64,000 nt of DNA. Source: CATQHD01 sp965202675. Lineage in GTDB: Bacteria; Actinomycetota; Acidimicrobiia; Spongiisociales; Spongiisociaceae. The stretch's first letter is position 1. Each line of letters opens with the position of its first letter. The notes under the pieces are model-generated. The model was not told the origin of the DNA and searched no databases. It saw nothing but the letters and a program-made list of their open reading frames with translations. The position numbers and the translations under genes are program-made. The DNA is taken from contig OZ241842.1 in NCBI GenBank assembly GCA_965202675.1, positions 1,612,001 through 1,676,000 of the forward strand, read 5' to 3'. Below, piece after piece: positions 18,128-27,700 of the stretch.

Positions 18128-19933
18128 GTGATCAGCTACGGGTATTCGGGGATGCCGCCCGCGGGCGTGGCCGACGGGGAGTTCCTCGACGGCTTGCTGG
18201 AGAAGGGCCATCAGGCGTTCGAGCTGGCCTTCACCAAGGGGTTCCCCTGGAAGGAGCGGCGGTGCGCCTCCTTCGCCCGGGAGGCCGCCGGCCGGGGGAT
18301 CGGGCTGTCCGTCCACGCCCCCTACTTCGCGGTGCTCACCGTGGCGGACGAGGATCGGGCCAAGCGGTGCCGGGCGGCCCTGGAGCACGCCGTCAAGCTG
18401 GGCGCGGAGCTCGACGCCCGGATCGTGGTCGCCCACCTGGGCGCCCACAGGGGTGAACCGCCGGAGGCGCTGCTCGACCGCATGCGGAGGCATCTCGACT
18501 GGATCGGCGGCAAGGTGGACGGCTTGGGGGTGGGCGTCGGGCTGGAGACGGCGGGCAAGGCCTCCCAAATGGGCAGCCTGGGCGACATCGCCCTGCTGTC
18601 CGACGAGTTCCCCTTCGTCCGCCCGGTGGTCGACTGGGCCCACGTCCACGCCGTGAGCGGGGGCGGCCTGCGGTCGGTCGAGGCCTTCACGGCGGTCATC
18701 GGCTTCCTGCGCGACCGCTTCCCCGGCTGGAAGATCGACCCGGTGCACACCCAGTTCAGCGATGTCCTGTACGGGGAGAGAGGCGAGATCAGGCACCTGC
18801 CCTACGGCGAGGGCACCCTGCGGATCGCTCCCCTGGTCAGGGCGGCCGGGGAGGCCGGCGTCCGGATGACGGTCATCTCCGAGTCCCGCGACGCCCGGTC
18901 GCACGACGCCATCCATACGGAGCTGCTCGCCGCGCTCGGCGGCCCGGCCCCGGCCGAGCCGGAAGGGCGGCCGGCGGGCAGCGGGCTGGTCGAGCTCCCG
19001 GTCATTCCCAGGGCGGCGGAAGGGGCCGACGGCTGCGCCCTCGTCGGGTACGAACGGCCACTGCGCCTGTCGAACCTGGACAAGCCCTTCTTCCCGGACG
19101 GCTACACGAAGGGCGACCTGATCTCCTACTACGCCTCGGCGGCGGAGGTGCTGCTCCCCCATCTGGAGGATCGGGCGATCGTCATGTCCCGGTACCCGGA
19201 CGGGGCGGAGGGCGCCTCCTTCTACGAGAAACACGCCCCGGGCCACCAGCCGGAATGGATGCCGCTCGCCCCGCTCGACTCGGCCCGCAGGGGAAGGATC
19301 GAGTACGTGACCGCCCGCAACGCCGAGTCGCTGATGTGGCTGGCCAACATGGGCTGCATCGAGATCCATCCGTGGCTGTCCAGGGTGGGGCGGCCCGACC
19401 GGCCCGACTTCGCGGTGTTCGACCTCGACCCCGCCGAAGGGGCGTCCTGGGAGCGGACGGCGGCGGCGGCCCGGCTGGTCGGGGCGGCCCTGGAGCGGCT
19501 GGGGCTGGCGGGGTACCCCAAGACCTCCGGGTCGCGGGGGATTCACATCTACGTGCCGCTCGATCCGGTGTACGGCTACGACCGGGTGCACCGCTTCGTC
19601 TCGGCGGTGGGCCGGCTGCTGGCCGCCGCCGACCCGGACGGCGTGACCATGAGCCGCCACATCCCGAGCCGCAAGGGGAAGGTGTTCATCGACTCCCGCC
19701 AGAACCGGGCGGGCGCCACCATCGCCTCCGTGTACTCGGTGCGGCCCCGGCCGGGGGCGCCGGTATCCACGCCGATCCGGTGGGAAGAGCTCGACCGCAT
19801 CCGCCCCGATGATTTCACCATCGGCGCCCTCTGGGACCGCATATCCCGCTACGGGGACCTGTTCGCCCCCGTCCTGTCGGGCGGCCAACGCCTGGAAGAA
19901 GCGGAGAAAGCCCTGGAACTCCACACCGACTGA
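18128..19933 (+). CDS. Endonuclease IV-like / LigD polymerase-domain fusion
   Basis: The product has 601 residues in two parts. Residues about 1-275 look like an AP-endonuclease family 2 (endonuclease IV/xylose-isomerase-like) TIM barrel, with SVHAPYF, VAHLGAH, LETAGK, VVDWAHVHA and DPVHTQFSD blocks that would hold metal ligands. Residues about 300-595 are a LigD-type PrimPol polymerase domain: LSNLDKPFFPDG, D432 and D434 in FDLDPAEG, the SGSRGIHIYVPL nucleotide-binding block, and D522 in FIDSRQN. LigD polymerase acts in non-homologous end joining. A fused abasic-site nuclease would let one protein trim damaged ends and fill them. No ligase domain is present and no Ku gene is in the window. 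Start GTG 18128 lacks a strong ribosome-binding site and may be near-leaderless. Confidence 0.85.
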   Translation: MISYGYSGMPPAGVADGEFLDGLLEKGHQAFELAFTKGFPWKERRCASFAREAAGRGIGLSVHAPYFAVLTVADEDRAKRCRAALEHAVKLGAELDARIVVAHLGAHRGEPPEALLDRMRRHLDWIGGKVDGLGVGVGLETAGKASQMGSLGDIALLSDEFPFVRPVVDWAHVHAVSGGGLRSVEAFTAVIGFLRDRFPGWKIDPVHTQFSDVLYGERGEIRHLPYGEGTLRIAPLVRAAGEAGVRMTVISESRDARSHDAIHTELLAALGGPAPAEPEGRPAGSGLVELPVIPRAAEGADGCALVGYERPLRLSNLDKPFFPDGYTKGDLISYYASAAEVLLPHLEDRAIVMSRYPDGAEGASFYEKHAPGHQPEWMPLAPLDSARRGRIEYVTARNAESLMWLANMGCIEIHPWLSRVGRPDRPDFAVFDLDPAEGASWERTAAAARLVGAALERLGLAGYPKTSGSRGIHIYVPLDPVYGYDRVHRFVSAVGRLLAAADPDGVTMSRHIPSRKGKVFIDSRQNRAGATIASVYSVRPRPGAPVSTPIRWEELDRIRPDDFTIGALWDRISRYGDLFAPVLSGGQRLEEAEKALELHTD

Positions 19934-19943
19934 GCCGAAAATC

Positions 19944-20395
19944 ACGGAAGTGACAAAAAAATCCCGCCGGATCCCCCACAAGGGTATTGACTATGTCTCA
20001 CATATACCGGATAATGAAGATGCCAAAGCACCTCCGGTCGGCAGGCGCCGCAGACCGAGACAGGGATCATCCTCCGAACGCGACCCTGCCGGGTACTGAC
20101 CGAACGCGTCCGGATCCATGGTGGCGGCGGTGGGGGCCGGGCCCGCGAAGCGGGGCGTGGGGGCGGGGTTTTTCTCGTTCTTGCCGGATACGGAGAGTTG
20201 CTTGTTGGGTTTAACCGCCGGGGCGCGGGGGCGGTGGTTTTCTCGTTCTTGTGGGTGGTCTTGGGGTGGGATAGGGGCTTGACCAGGGGGTTCGCAGGAA
20301 AAGGTTCGGGGTTGCGCGGTGTTGGTGTTTCTCTTGTGGGTGGTCTTGGGGTGGGATAGGGGCTTGACCAGGTGGGTTCGGAGGCAAAAGGGTTC
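19944..20395 (+). repeat. Dispersed GC-rich repeat, locus B head
   Basis: After the fusion gene come the head CACGGAAGTGACAAAAAAA, CCCACAAGGG, a promoter-like pair and a conserved arginine-rich open frame. Next is the hairpin CCCGCGAAGCGGG (20142-20154) with a T-run about 15 bases on, and two copies of a GGGATAGGGGCTTGACCAG motif. The first about 150 bases are closely similar to loci A and C. No convincing protein gene is present. Confidence 0.75.
19987..20015 (+). promoter_or_regulatory. Promoter-like pair in repeat locus B
   Basis: TTGACT (19987-19992), 17 bp and GATAAT (20010-20015) make a near-consensus promoter reading towards the tandem array of small ORFs. It is the best candidate to drive that array. 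Confidence 0.55.
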
Positions 20396-20447
20396 GGGGT
20401 TGCGCGGTGTCGATATTTTCTCTGTAAAACAACCGGAGGGTAAAAGA

Positions 20448-20615
20448 ATGCACAAACAGCGGATACCTTGGCCATTTCGTCAACGGATGCAGCACCCTGC
20501 CGCCCACGCCCACCGGGTTGCCTTCCGGACGCGGCACTGGCTCGAGCTGCGTCCCGTCAACAGGCACAGAACCCTGCCGCCCTGCTCACCGAGCAAACCA
20601 CCCAACAATTGCTAA
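20448..20615 (+). CDS. Small ORF of tandem unit 1
   Basis: This 55-residue frame follows GGAGGG 7 bases upstream of ATG. It starts MHKQRIPWPFRQR, is rich in His, Arg and Pro, and ends in Cys. The start and ribosome-binding site are kept in every unit, but translation is unproven. Confidence 0.3.
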   Translation: MHKQRIPWPFRQRMQHPAAHAHRVAFRTRHWLELRPVNRHRTLPPCSPSKPPNNC

Positions 20616-20727
20616 CACCGGGACACCTCCGGCTCCCTACCCGCAGGAGCTGACCAGAGGTCCGCAAGAAAAGGTTCGGGTTGCGCGGTGTCGATATTTT
20701 CTCTGTAAAACAACCGGAGGGTAAAAG

Positions 20728-20856
20728 AATGCACAAACAACGGATACCTTGGCCGTTTCATCAACGGGCACAGAACCCTGCCGCCCTGCTCATCGGACAG
20801 ACCATCCGACGATTGCTAACGCCGGGACACCTCCGGCTCCCTATCCGCAGGAGCTG
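20728..20856 (+). CDS. Small ORF of tandem unit 2
   Basis: This 42-residue frame starts MHKQRIPWPFHQR behind GGAGGG. A deletion inside the unit joins the N-terminus to a different downstream frame, so the tail differs from unit 1. Confidence 0.3.
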
Positions 20857-20933
20857 ACCAGGGGTTCGTAGGAAAGGGTTCGGGTTGCGCGGTGTTGGTG
20901 TTTTATGTGTAAAACAACCCGGGGGGTAAAAGG

Positions 20934-21194
20934 ATGCACAAACAACGGATGCCTTGGCCGTTCCGTCAACGGGGACAGCACCCTGCCGCCCACGCCCACC
21001 GAGTTGCCTTCCGGGCGCGGCGCTGGCTCGAGCTGCGTTCCGTCAACAGGCACAGAACCCTGCCGCCTGCTCACCGGACAGACCATCCAACGATTGCTTA
21101 CACCGGGACACCTCCAGCTCCCTATCCGCAGGAGCTGACCAGGGTCCGCAAGAAAAGGATTCGGATTTGCGCGGTGTCAATGTTTTCTCTGTAA
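20934..21194 (+). CDS. Small ORF of tandem unit 3
   Basis: This 86-residue frame starts MHKQRMPWPFRQR behind a G-rich ribosome-binding site and runs on into unit 4. The composition is basic and proline-rich with no membrane segment. Confidence 0.3.
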   Translation: MHKQRMPWPFRQRGQHPAAHAHRVAFRARRWLELRSVNRHRTLPPAHRTDHPTIAYTGTPPAPYPQELTRVRKKRIRICAVSMFSL

Positions 21195-21214
21195 ACAACC
21201 CGGGGGGTAAAAGG

Positions 21215-21490
21215 ATGCACGAACGGCGGATGCCTTGGCCGTTTCGTCAACGGGGACAGCACCCTGCCGCCCACGCCCACCGGGTTGCCTTCCGGGCGCG
21301 GCATTGGTTCGGGCTGCGTTTCGTCAACCGGCGCAGGACCCTGCCGCCTGCTCACCGGGCAAACCACCCGACGATTGCTTACACCGGGACACCTCTGGCT
21401 CCCTATCCGCAGGGGCTGACCAGGGGTCCGCAAGAAAAGGTTCGGGTTGCGCGGTGTCAATGTTTTCTCTGTAAACAACCCGGGGGGTAA
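21215..21490 (+). CDS. Small ORF of tandem unit 4
   Basis: This 91-residue frame starts MHERRMPWPFRQR and shares its first about 68 positions with unit 3, with substitutions. Its tail contains a CQCFLC cysteine cluster that comes from reading into unit 5. Confidence 0.3.
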   Translation: MHERRMPWPFRQRGQHPAAHAHRVAFRARHWFGLRFVNRRRTLPPAHRANHPTIAYTGTPLAPYPQGLTRGPQEKVRVARCQCFLCKQPGG

Positions 21491-21494
21491 AAGG

Positions 21495-21677
21495 ATGCAC
21501 GAACGGCGGATGCCTTGGCCGTTTCGTCGGCGGGGGCAGCGCCCTGGCGCTCGTGCTCATCGGGCGGAACCATCCGGCAGTGCTTGCGCCGGGATGCCTT
21601 CCAGATCCTTATCCGCGCAGTCCGCCCGACACGGCCCGCGCCGCCAGGCGGGGAGGGAAGCTGCGGTGGGCGGCTAG
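21495..21677 (+). CDS. Small ORF of tandem unit 5
   Basis: This 60-residue frame starts MHERRMPWPFRRR and then diverges from the others. It is the last unit before the defence island. Confidence 0.25.
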   Translation: MHERRMPWPFRRRGQRPGARAHRAEPSGSACAGMPSRSLSAQSARHGPRRQAGREAAVGG

Positions 21678-21823
21678 GCCGATCAGCCCCCAGACGGGAA
21701 GTTCAGGACGCCGTGACGTCAGCGACGCCGCCAACAGGGCGGGTGGACCACCGGCGTTCTGAGATGGAACCACCCTGAGCCGGCGGCCAGCCCCCGATTT
21801 GTATAGCCTATTCTACAGGGAGG

Positions 21824-24718
21824 ATGGCGAACACCGGCCTCAATCTACTCCAAGGCTCCGAACCTACTTTTGATCCGGGGGCGCTGGTGAGCGCCAGGGG
21901 GCGGAACTGGGTGGTGCTGCCCCCCGACCTCGACGCGGCGGGTGTCGTGAGGCTGCGGCCGGTCGACGGCCCGGACTCCGAGGTGGTGGGCGTCTACCGG
22001 CCGCTGGAACCGAACGCCATCAAAGAATCCCAGTACGAACCGCCCAACCCGGCGCGGGCGGGCGACTTCGCCGGAGCCCTGCTGCTCCGCGACGCGGTCC
22101 GCCTCGGCCTGCGGAGCGGGGCGGGGCCGTTCCGGTCGATGGGCAGGCTGTCGGTAACGCCGAGGCCCTACCAGTTCGTGCCCCTGATCATGGCCCTGCG
22201 CCAGGATCCGGTGCGCCTGCTGATAGCCGACGACGTGGGCGTCGGCAAGACCATCGAAGCGGCCATGATCGCCCGCGAGCTGCTCGACCGGGGGACCGTG
22301 CGCCGCATCGGCGTCCTGTGCGCCCCCCACCTCTGCGAGCAGTGGGAGGAGGAGCTGCGGACGAAGTTCGACATCCGCGCCGCCGTGGTCCAATCATCCC
22401 GGATCGGGCGGCTGGAAAGGGGCCTGCCCCTCCAGAACATCTCCCTCTACCGGCACTACCGCCACCTGGTGGTCAGCATCGACTTCGTCAAGCTGGAACG
22501 CAACCGCGACCCGTTCCTGCGGGACGCCCCCGACCTCATCATCGTGGACGAGGCCCACACCGCGGCGCGGCCCCGCGGCGCCCGTTCGCAGGGCAGACAA
22601 CAGCAGCGCTACGCCCTGGTCCGCGACCTCGCCGACCAACCCGGGCGGCACATCATCCTGGTTACCGCCACCCCCCACAGCGGCATTGAGGAGAGCTTCC
22701 GGTCGCTGTTGGGCCTCCTCGACCGCTCCCTCGACGTAGACGTAGACGGAGACGGCGCCGGCGAATCGAAGTTGCGCCGTTCCCGGCTGGTTCCCCACCT
22801 CGTCCAGCGCAAGCGCTCCGACCTGCGGCGCTGGCTGGAAGTGGACACCCCCTTCCCCGAGCGGGAGTCCGCCGAACGCACCTACCAGATGTCTTCGGAC
22901 TACCAGCGCCTATACAACGACATCCTGGCCTACTGCCGGGAATACGTGAACACCCCGGAGGAGGCCGGCCAGCGCCGCCGGGTCCGCTACTGGGCGGCGT
23001 TGTCGATCCTGCGGTGCGCCCTCTCCAGCCCCGGCGCGGCGAGGGCGGTGCTCGAGAACCGCAAACAGTCGGCCGCCCCGACGGCGGCGCAGAACGGGGA
23101 CGGGCCCGGCGACGAGGAGCTCGGCCGCCAGATTCTCGACTCCGCCGACGAGGAACACCCCGCCGACTACGTGTCCACCGCGGCGCTCGACGACCCCGCC
23201 GCCGGCCTCGACGAAGCCGATGTGCGCAAGCTGAACGCCTTCCTGCGGCGGGCGAAGAAGCTGGACGGCCCGGAGCGGGACGCGAAGATCGGAGCGGCCG
23301 CCGGGGCGGTGTCCGACCTGCTGGCCGAGGGATACCACCCCATCGTCTACTGCCGCTACATCCAGACCGCCTACTACGCAGCCCAGCACCTCCAGCAGGC
23401 GCTTCAAGGAGCGCATCCCGGCTTGGCGGTCAGAGCGGTTACCGGCAACGAGGGCGACAGCGAGCAGCGCCGCGAGATCGTGACGAACCTGGCGCAGGAG
23501 CCGGTGCGGGTGCTGGTCGCCACGGACTGCCTGAGCGAAGGGGTCAACCTCCAGGATCACTACGACGCGGTCGTCCATTACGACCTTCCCTGGAACCCCA
23601 ACCGGCTGGAGCAGCGGGAAGGCCGGGTCGACCGCTTCGGCCAGTCCAGAAAGGTGATCAAAACAGTGCTGCTCTACGGGTCGGACAACGAGATGGACCT
23701 CGCGGTGCTGAAGGTGCTCCTCGAGAAGGCGCAGACCATCCGGCGGCGCCTCGGCATCTCGGTGCCGGTGCCGGTCGAGTCCGAACAGGTCATCAACACT
23801 TTGATCAAAAGCGTGCTGCTGCGGGGGGACGACCGGGCCCAACAGTTCCGGCTGGCCCTGGAGCACGAATCGGTGAGCCGCCTGCACGACGCCTGGGAGC
23901 GGATGGCGGAAAGAGAAATCAAGACGCGGAACTATTTCGCCCAGCGCGGGATCGAACCCGACGACGTGGCCCGCGAGCTGGAGGAGACGGAACCCGTCCT
24001 GGGAAACGCCGAGGACCTGAAACGGTTCGTCGCCAACGCCGTCCAGCGCTTCAACGGCGAGCTCAGCGCAACCAGAGAAGCGGGCGTGTACCGGCTCAAC
24101 CCCGGCGACCTGCAGGAGCGCATCGCCGCCCGCGACCCCGCAATCCGCTTCCCCATGCGGGTGTCCTTCGAGGACGCGCCCATCCGGGGCGCGATCCCGC
24201 TGCGGCGGAACCACCCGGCGGCGGCCGCACTGGCCGAGGCGGTGCTCGCCAAGGCCCTGGAGGGCGACGACACCCGGTTCGCCAGGGCGGGCGCGATCTT
24301 CACCGGGTCGGTTGACATCCGCACGGTCGTCCTGGTGCTCCGGCTCCGCTACCTCATCGAGGATCGAAGCGCCCGGCAGTTCGCCGAGGAGGTAACGGTC
24401 GGCGCGTACCGCCGCGACGCCGACCACCCCGGCCGGCTGGTCCGGGTCGAGGAAGACGGCCTGCGGCTGCTGGCGGAGGCCGAACCGACGGTCAACATGG
24501 CGCCCGGCGAGCGGGAAGAACACGTCAGGTGGGCGCTGGACATACTCACACCCAACGGAAGCGGCTGGGCCGACGGCATAATCGGAGAGCGCAAAGCCGC
24601 CCTGGAGGGCGCCCACCGACGGCTCCGCCGCGCCGTCGACGGGGGCGGGGCGGCGTCCGTAAAGCCGCATCCGCCCGACATCATCGGCTGCTACGTACTG
24701 GTCCCGGCGGGGGGCTGA
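21824..24718 (+). CDS. SNF2-family helicase, DISARM DrmD-like
   Basis: The 964-residue superfamily 2 ATPase has Walker A at about 137-145 (DDVGVGKTIE), a DEAH box near 240 (VDEAHTAARP), motif III (TATPHSG) near 282, and the C-terminal helicase lobe with ATDCLSEGVNLQ and QREGRVDRFGQ near 565-606. The tail after about 650 is specific to this group. It begins the defence island and ends 3 bases before the methyltransferase gene, so the two are translated together. SNF2-like DrmD plus a large adenine methylase is the start of class 1 DISARM operons. Related RapA-like helicases are the main alternative. ATG 21824 follows GGGAGG. Confidence 0.8.
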   Translation: MANTGLNLLQGSEPTFDPGALVSARGRNWVVLPPDLDAAGVVRLRPVDGPDSEVVGVYRPLEPNAIKESQYEPPNPARAGDFAGALLLRDAVRLGLRSGAGPFRSMGRLSVTPRPYQFVPLIMALRQDPVRLLIADDVGVGKTIEAAMIARELLDRGTVRRIGVLCAPHLCEQWEEELRTKFDIRAAVVQSSRIGRLERGLPLQNISLYRHYRHLVVSIDFVKLERNRDPFLRDAPDLIIVDEAHTAARPRGARSQGRQQQRYALVRDLADQPGRHIILVTATPHSGIEESFRSLLGLLDRSLDVDVDGDGAGESKLRRSRLVPHLVQRKRSDLRRWLEVDTPFPERESAERTYQMSSDYQRLYNDILAYCREYVNTPEEAGQRRRVRYWAALSILRCALSSPGAARAVLENRKQSAAPTAAQNGDGPGDEELGRQILDSADEEHPADYVSTAALDDPAAGLDEADVRKLNAFLRRAKKLDGPERDAKIGAAAGAVSDLLAEGYHPIVYCRYIQTAYYAAQHLQQALQGAHPGLAVRAVTGNEGDSEQRREIVTNLAQEPVRVLVATDCLSEGVNLQDHYDAVVHYDLPWNPNRLEQREGRVDRFGQSRKVIKTVLLYGSDNEMDLAVLKVLLEKAQTIRRRLGISVPVPVESEQVINTLIKSVLLRGDDRAQQFRLALEHESVSRLHDAWERMAEREIKTRNYFAQRGIEPDDVARELEETEPVLGNAEDLKRFVANAVQRFNGELSATREAGVYRLNPGDLQERIAARDPAIRFPMRVSFEDAPIRGAIPLRRNHPAAAALAEAVLAKALEGDDTRFARAGAIFTGSVDIRTVVLVLRLRYLIEDRSARQFAEEVTVGAYRRDADHPGRLVRVEEDGLRLLAEAEPTVNMAPGEREEHVRWALDILTPNGSGWADGIIGERKAALEGAHRRLRRAVDGGGAASVKPHPPDIIGCYVLVPAGG

Positions 24719-24721
24719 GCC

Positions 24722-27700
24722 GTGGCCTACGCGACCATCGACATCGAGGGCGGGCTCTTCTCGTCCGACCTGATCGAACGGATCGGCGAGGGGGACGCCA
24801 GCATCGAAGGCCAGCGCGCCGTCGACTTCGAACTGCCCCGCAACCGGAGCCTGTCCGAGGAGATCCAGCGGGCCTTCTCCGATTCACGGGTCTACTGGGA
24901 CGCCTTCGGCAGGCGGCTCGAACGCTCACGGGAGAGCCGCACCACCCTCACCCGGCAGGACTGGGCCGCCAAGTTCTTCGAGCTGCTCGGGTTCCCCGCC
25001 CTCCAATACCAGCGGGCGGCCGTCGAGGCGGGCGGGGCCCAGTTCACCATTTCGCACCGCATCAACGGCGGAGAGAACGCCACTCCCATCCATATCGTGG
25101 CGTTCGACCAGGGGCTCGACGAACGAACGGGGGCGGGAAACCGGCGCAGCCCCCACACCCAGGTCCAGGACTTCCTCAACCGGTCCGAGGCCCTGTGGGG
25201 GGTGGCGACCAACGGCGCCCGCCTGCGCCTGCTGCGCGACAGCGCCCGGCTCTCCAAGCCCACCTACCTGGAGTTCGATATAAAGGCCATGAACGAGGGC
25301 AACGCCTACAGCGAGTTCGTCGTCCTCTACCGCCTCATGCACTCGACCAGGTTCCCCCTCGGCGAGACCGCGCCGCACGAATGCTTCCTGGAGAACTACT
25401 ACAACCTGGGAATCGAAGAAGGCGGCCGGGTCAGGGAGAAGCTCCGCGTCGGGGTGAAGAAGGCGCTCCAGGTGCTGGGCAACGCCCTCGCCTCGCACCC
25501 CGGCAACGAGGCCCTGCGCGCCGCACTGCGCGACGGAACCCTCGACGAGACGGGCTACTACCGGCAGCTGCTCAACTTCGTCTACCGGATGCTGTTCCTG
25601 ATGGTGGCGGAAGAACGCAAGCTCCTCTTCATGGAACCGAGCGCCGGGCAGACCGTCTACAACCGTTACTACAGCGTCGCCCGGCTGCGCGACCGGGCCG
25701 AGCAGTACTTTGCGGGCGACCATCACGGAGACCTCTGGGCGGGACTCGCCCAGACCTTCCGCCTCTGCCGGGACGACGCCTCCGCCGGCCTCCTCAACCT
25801 GGCCCCGTTGAACGGCGAGCTGTTCGGCGAGGCGGCCTGCCGACACATCGAGGCCGCCCACTGCTCCAACGAGCATCTGCTCAAGGCTGTGCGGTCGCTG
25901 TCGACGTTCGATGACGGCGGCGTCCGGCGGAGGGTGAACTACGCCGCGCTGGACGTGGAGGAGTTCGGCTCCGTGTACGAGAGCCTGCTGGACTATCGGC
26001 CGGTTCTGGACATGGGCGAGCCGTCCGGCAGGCCGCCGAGCTTCGACCTGGCCGCCGGCACCCAGCGCAAGGAAACCGGCTCCTACTACACCCCGCCGGA
26101 GCTGGTGCGCGAGCTGGTCAACAGCGCCCTGGTCCCGGTCATGGAAGAGCGGCTGGCCGCCGCTACAAACAGGCAAGAGAAGGTTGAAGCGCTATTGGGC
26201 CTGCGTGTATGCGACCCCGCCTCCGGCTCCGGCCACTTCTTGCTGGCTGCCGCCCGCCGCATCGCCCACGAACTGGCCAAGGTACGGGCGGGCGACCAAG
26301 AACCCCCCCCCCCGCTCAACTACCGCCGCGCCCTGCGCACGGTGGTGCGGCACTGCATCTACGCGGTAGACAAGAACCCGCTGGCCGTAGATCTTTGCAA
26401 GGTAGCCCTGTGGATCGAGTGCCACACGATGGGCCTGCCGCTCGGCTTCCTCGACCACCATGTCAAGTGCGGGGACAGCTTGGTGGGGGTGATGGACCTG
26501 GATGTCCTCGACGAGGGCATCCCCGACAACGCCTACAAAGCCGTTACCGGCGATGACAAGAAGGCCGCCGCGTGGTACCGCAAGCGCAACAAGCGGGAGC
26601 GCACCACCGGCCAACGAAGCCTGGCCCTCGAATCGTCTTCGATGGATACAGCAGTTCTCGCGGGGGACTACGAGACCTTCGGAGAGTTGGAGGAGCACAC
26701 CGCCGACGAGGTCAAGACCCTGGAGGAACTATACGGGGATATGCGGGGCCCGGGCACCTCTTGGTGGCAGCTCAAAACGGCTTGTGATCTCTGGACCTAC
26801 GCCTTTTTCGCTCCGCTCCAAACCGCCGGACCGGGTGAACCGGATCTTGTACCCACCACCGACACCGTCCGCAGAGTGCTCGATAGCGACAACCTGGGTA
26901 CACAACTCGAAGAGGATACCCTACAAGCATCAAGAACCTACCCTTACTTCCACTGGCCTCTGGAGTTCCCCGACGTGTTCGAGAACGGCGGCTTTGACGT
27001 AGTACTCGGCAACCCGCCATGGGATCAAGTACAACCAGAAGAGAAAAAATTCTTTGGTGTTCATGCACCTGAAATCGCCCTATTAACAGGTAGCGAGCGT
27101 AAGAAGGCTATTAAGCAATTGCCTAATACCGATCCAGAATTAAATAATTTATGGCTATCACACAAACGCGATGTGAAAGGATTAAGTAAGTTTGCGCATG
27201 CTAGTGGCCGCTTTCCCTTAACAGGTACAGGAAAAACCAACATGTACTCCGCCTTCGCAGAAATGGCTAGAGATATCATTACACCTATCGGATCCCTTGG
27301 TTTGATAATTCCAATTGGCATTGCTACCGATTATACAAACAAAAATTTCTTCTCTGACCTCGTGGAAACAAAATCACTGGTCAGCCTGTATGACTTTGAG
27401 AATCGGAAGAAGGTTTTCCCAGGCATAGCTAGTGGAATAAAGTTTTGCCTGCTTACAATAAGTGGTACCAATAGGCCTACTAGGCAAGCTGAGTTCGCGT
27501 TTTACCTGCACAGTACCGAACACCTTCAAGATTCGGAACGGCGATTTGGTCTCTCCGCTGAAGATTTTACTCTTTTCAATCCCAATACTCGGACGTGTCC
27601 TACCTTCCGAACACGCAAGGATATGGAAATCGCCCGCAAAATGTACCTACGCGCTGGAATATTCTGGAAAGAGTCTCAGAATGACCAACCAGAAATCAAT

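Larger units (their letters stand above)
20390..21640 (+). repeat. Tandem array of five units of about 200-280 bp
   Basis: Units begin near 20394, 20672, 20876, 21158 and 21439. Each has a GTTCGGGTTGCGCGGTGT start, a TTTTCTCTGTAAA block, a GGAGGGTAAAAG- or GGGGGGTAAAAG-type ribosome-binding site and an ATG. The second unit lacks about 75 bases of the middle, and the fifth diverges after its first 100 bases. From 21678 to 21823, before the helicase gene, I see nothing further. Diverged single units occur in locus A (minus strand) and at 48190-48300. Confidence 0.85.

Noticed and set aside
20390..21640. Tandem units as a CRISPR or origin array
   Set aside because: Unit length of about 280 bp, internal deletions and a conserved ribosome-binding site do not fit CRISPR, and no DnaA-box-like cluster is seen.
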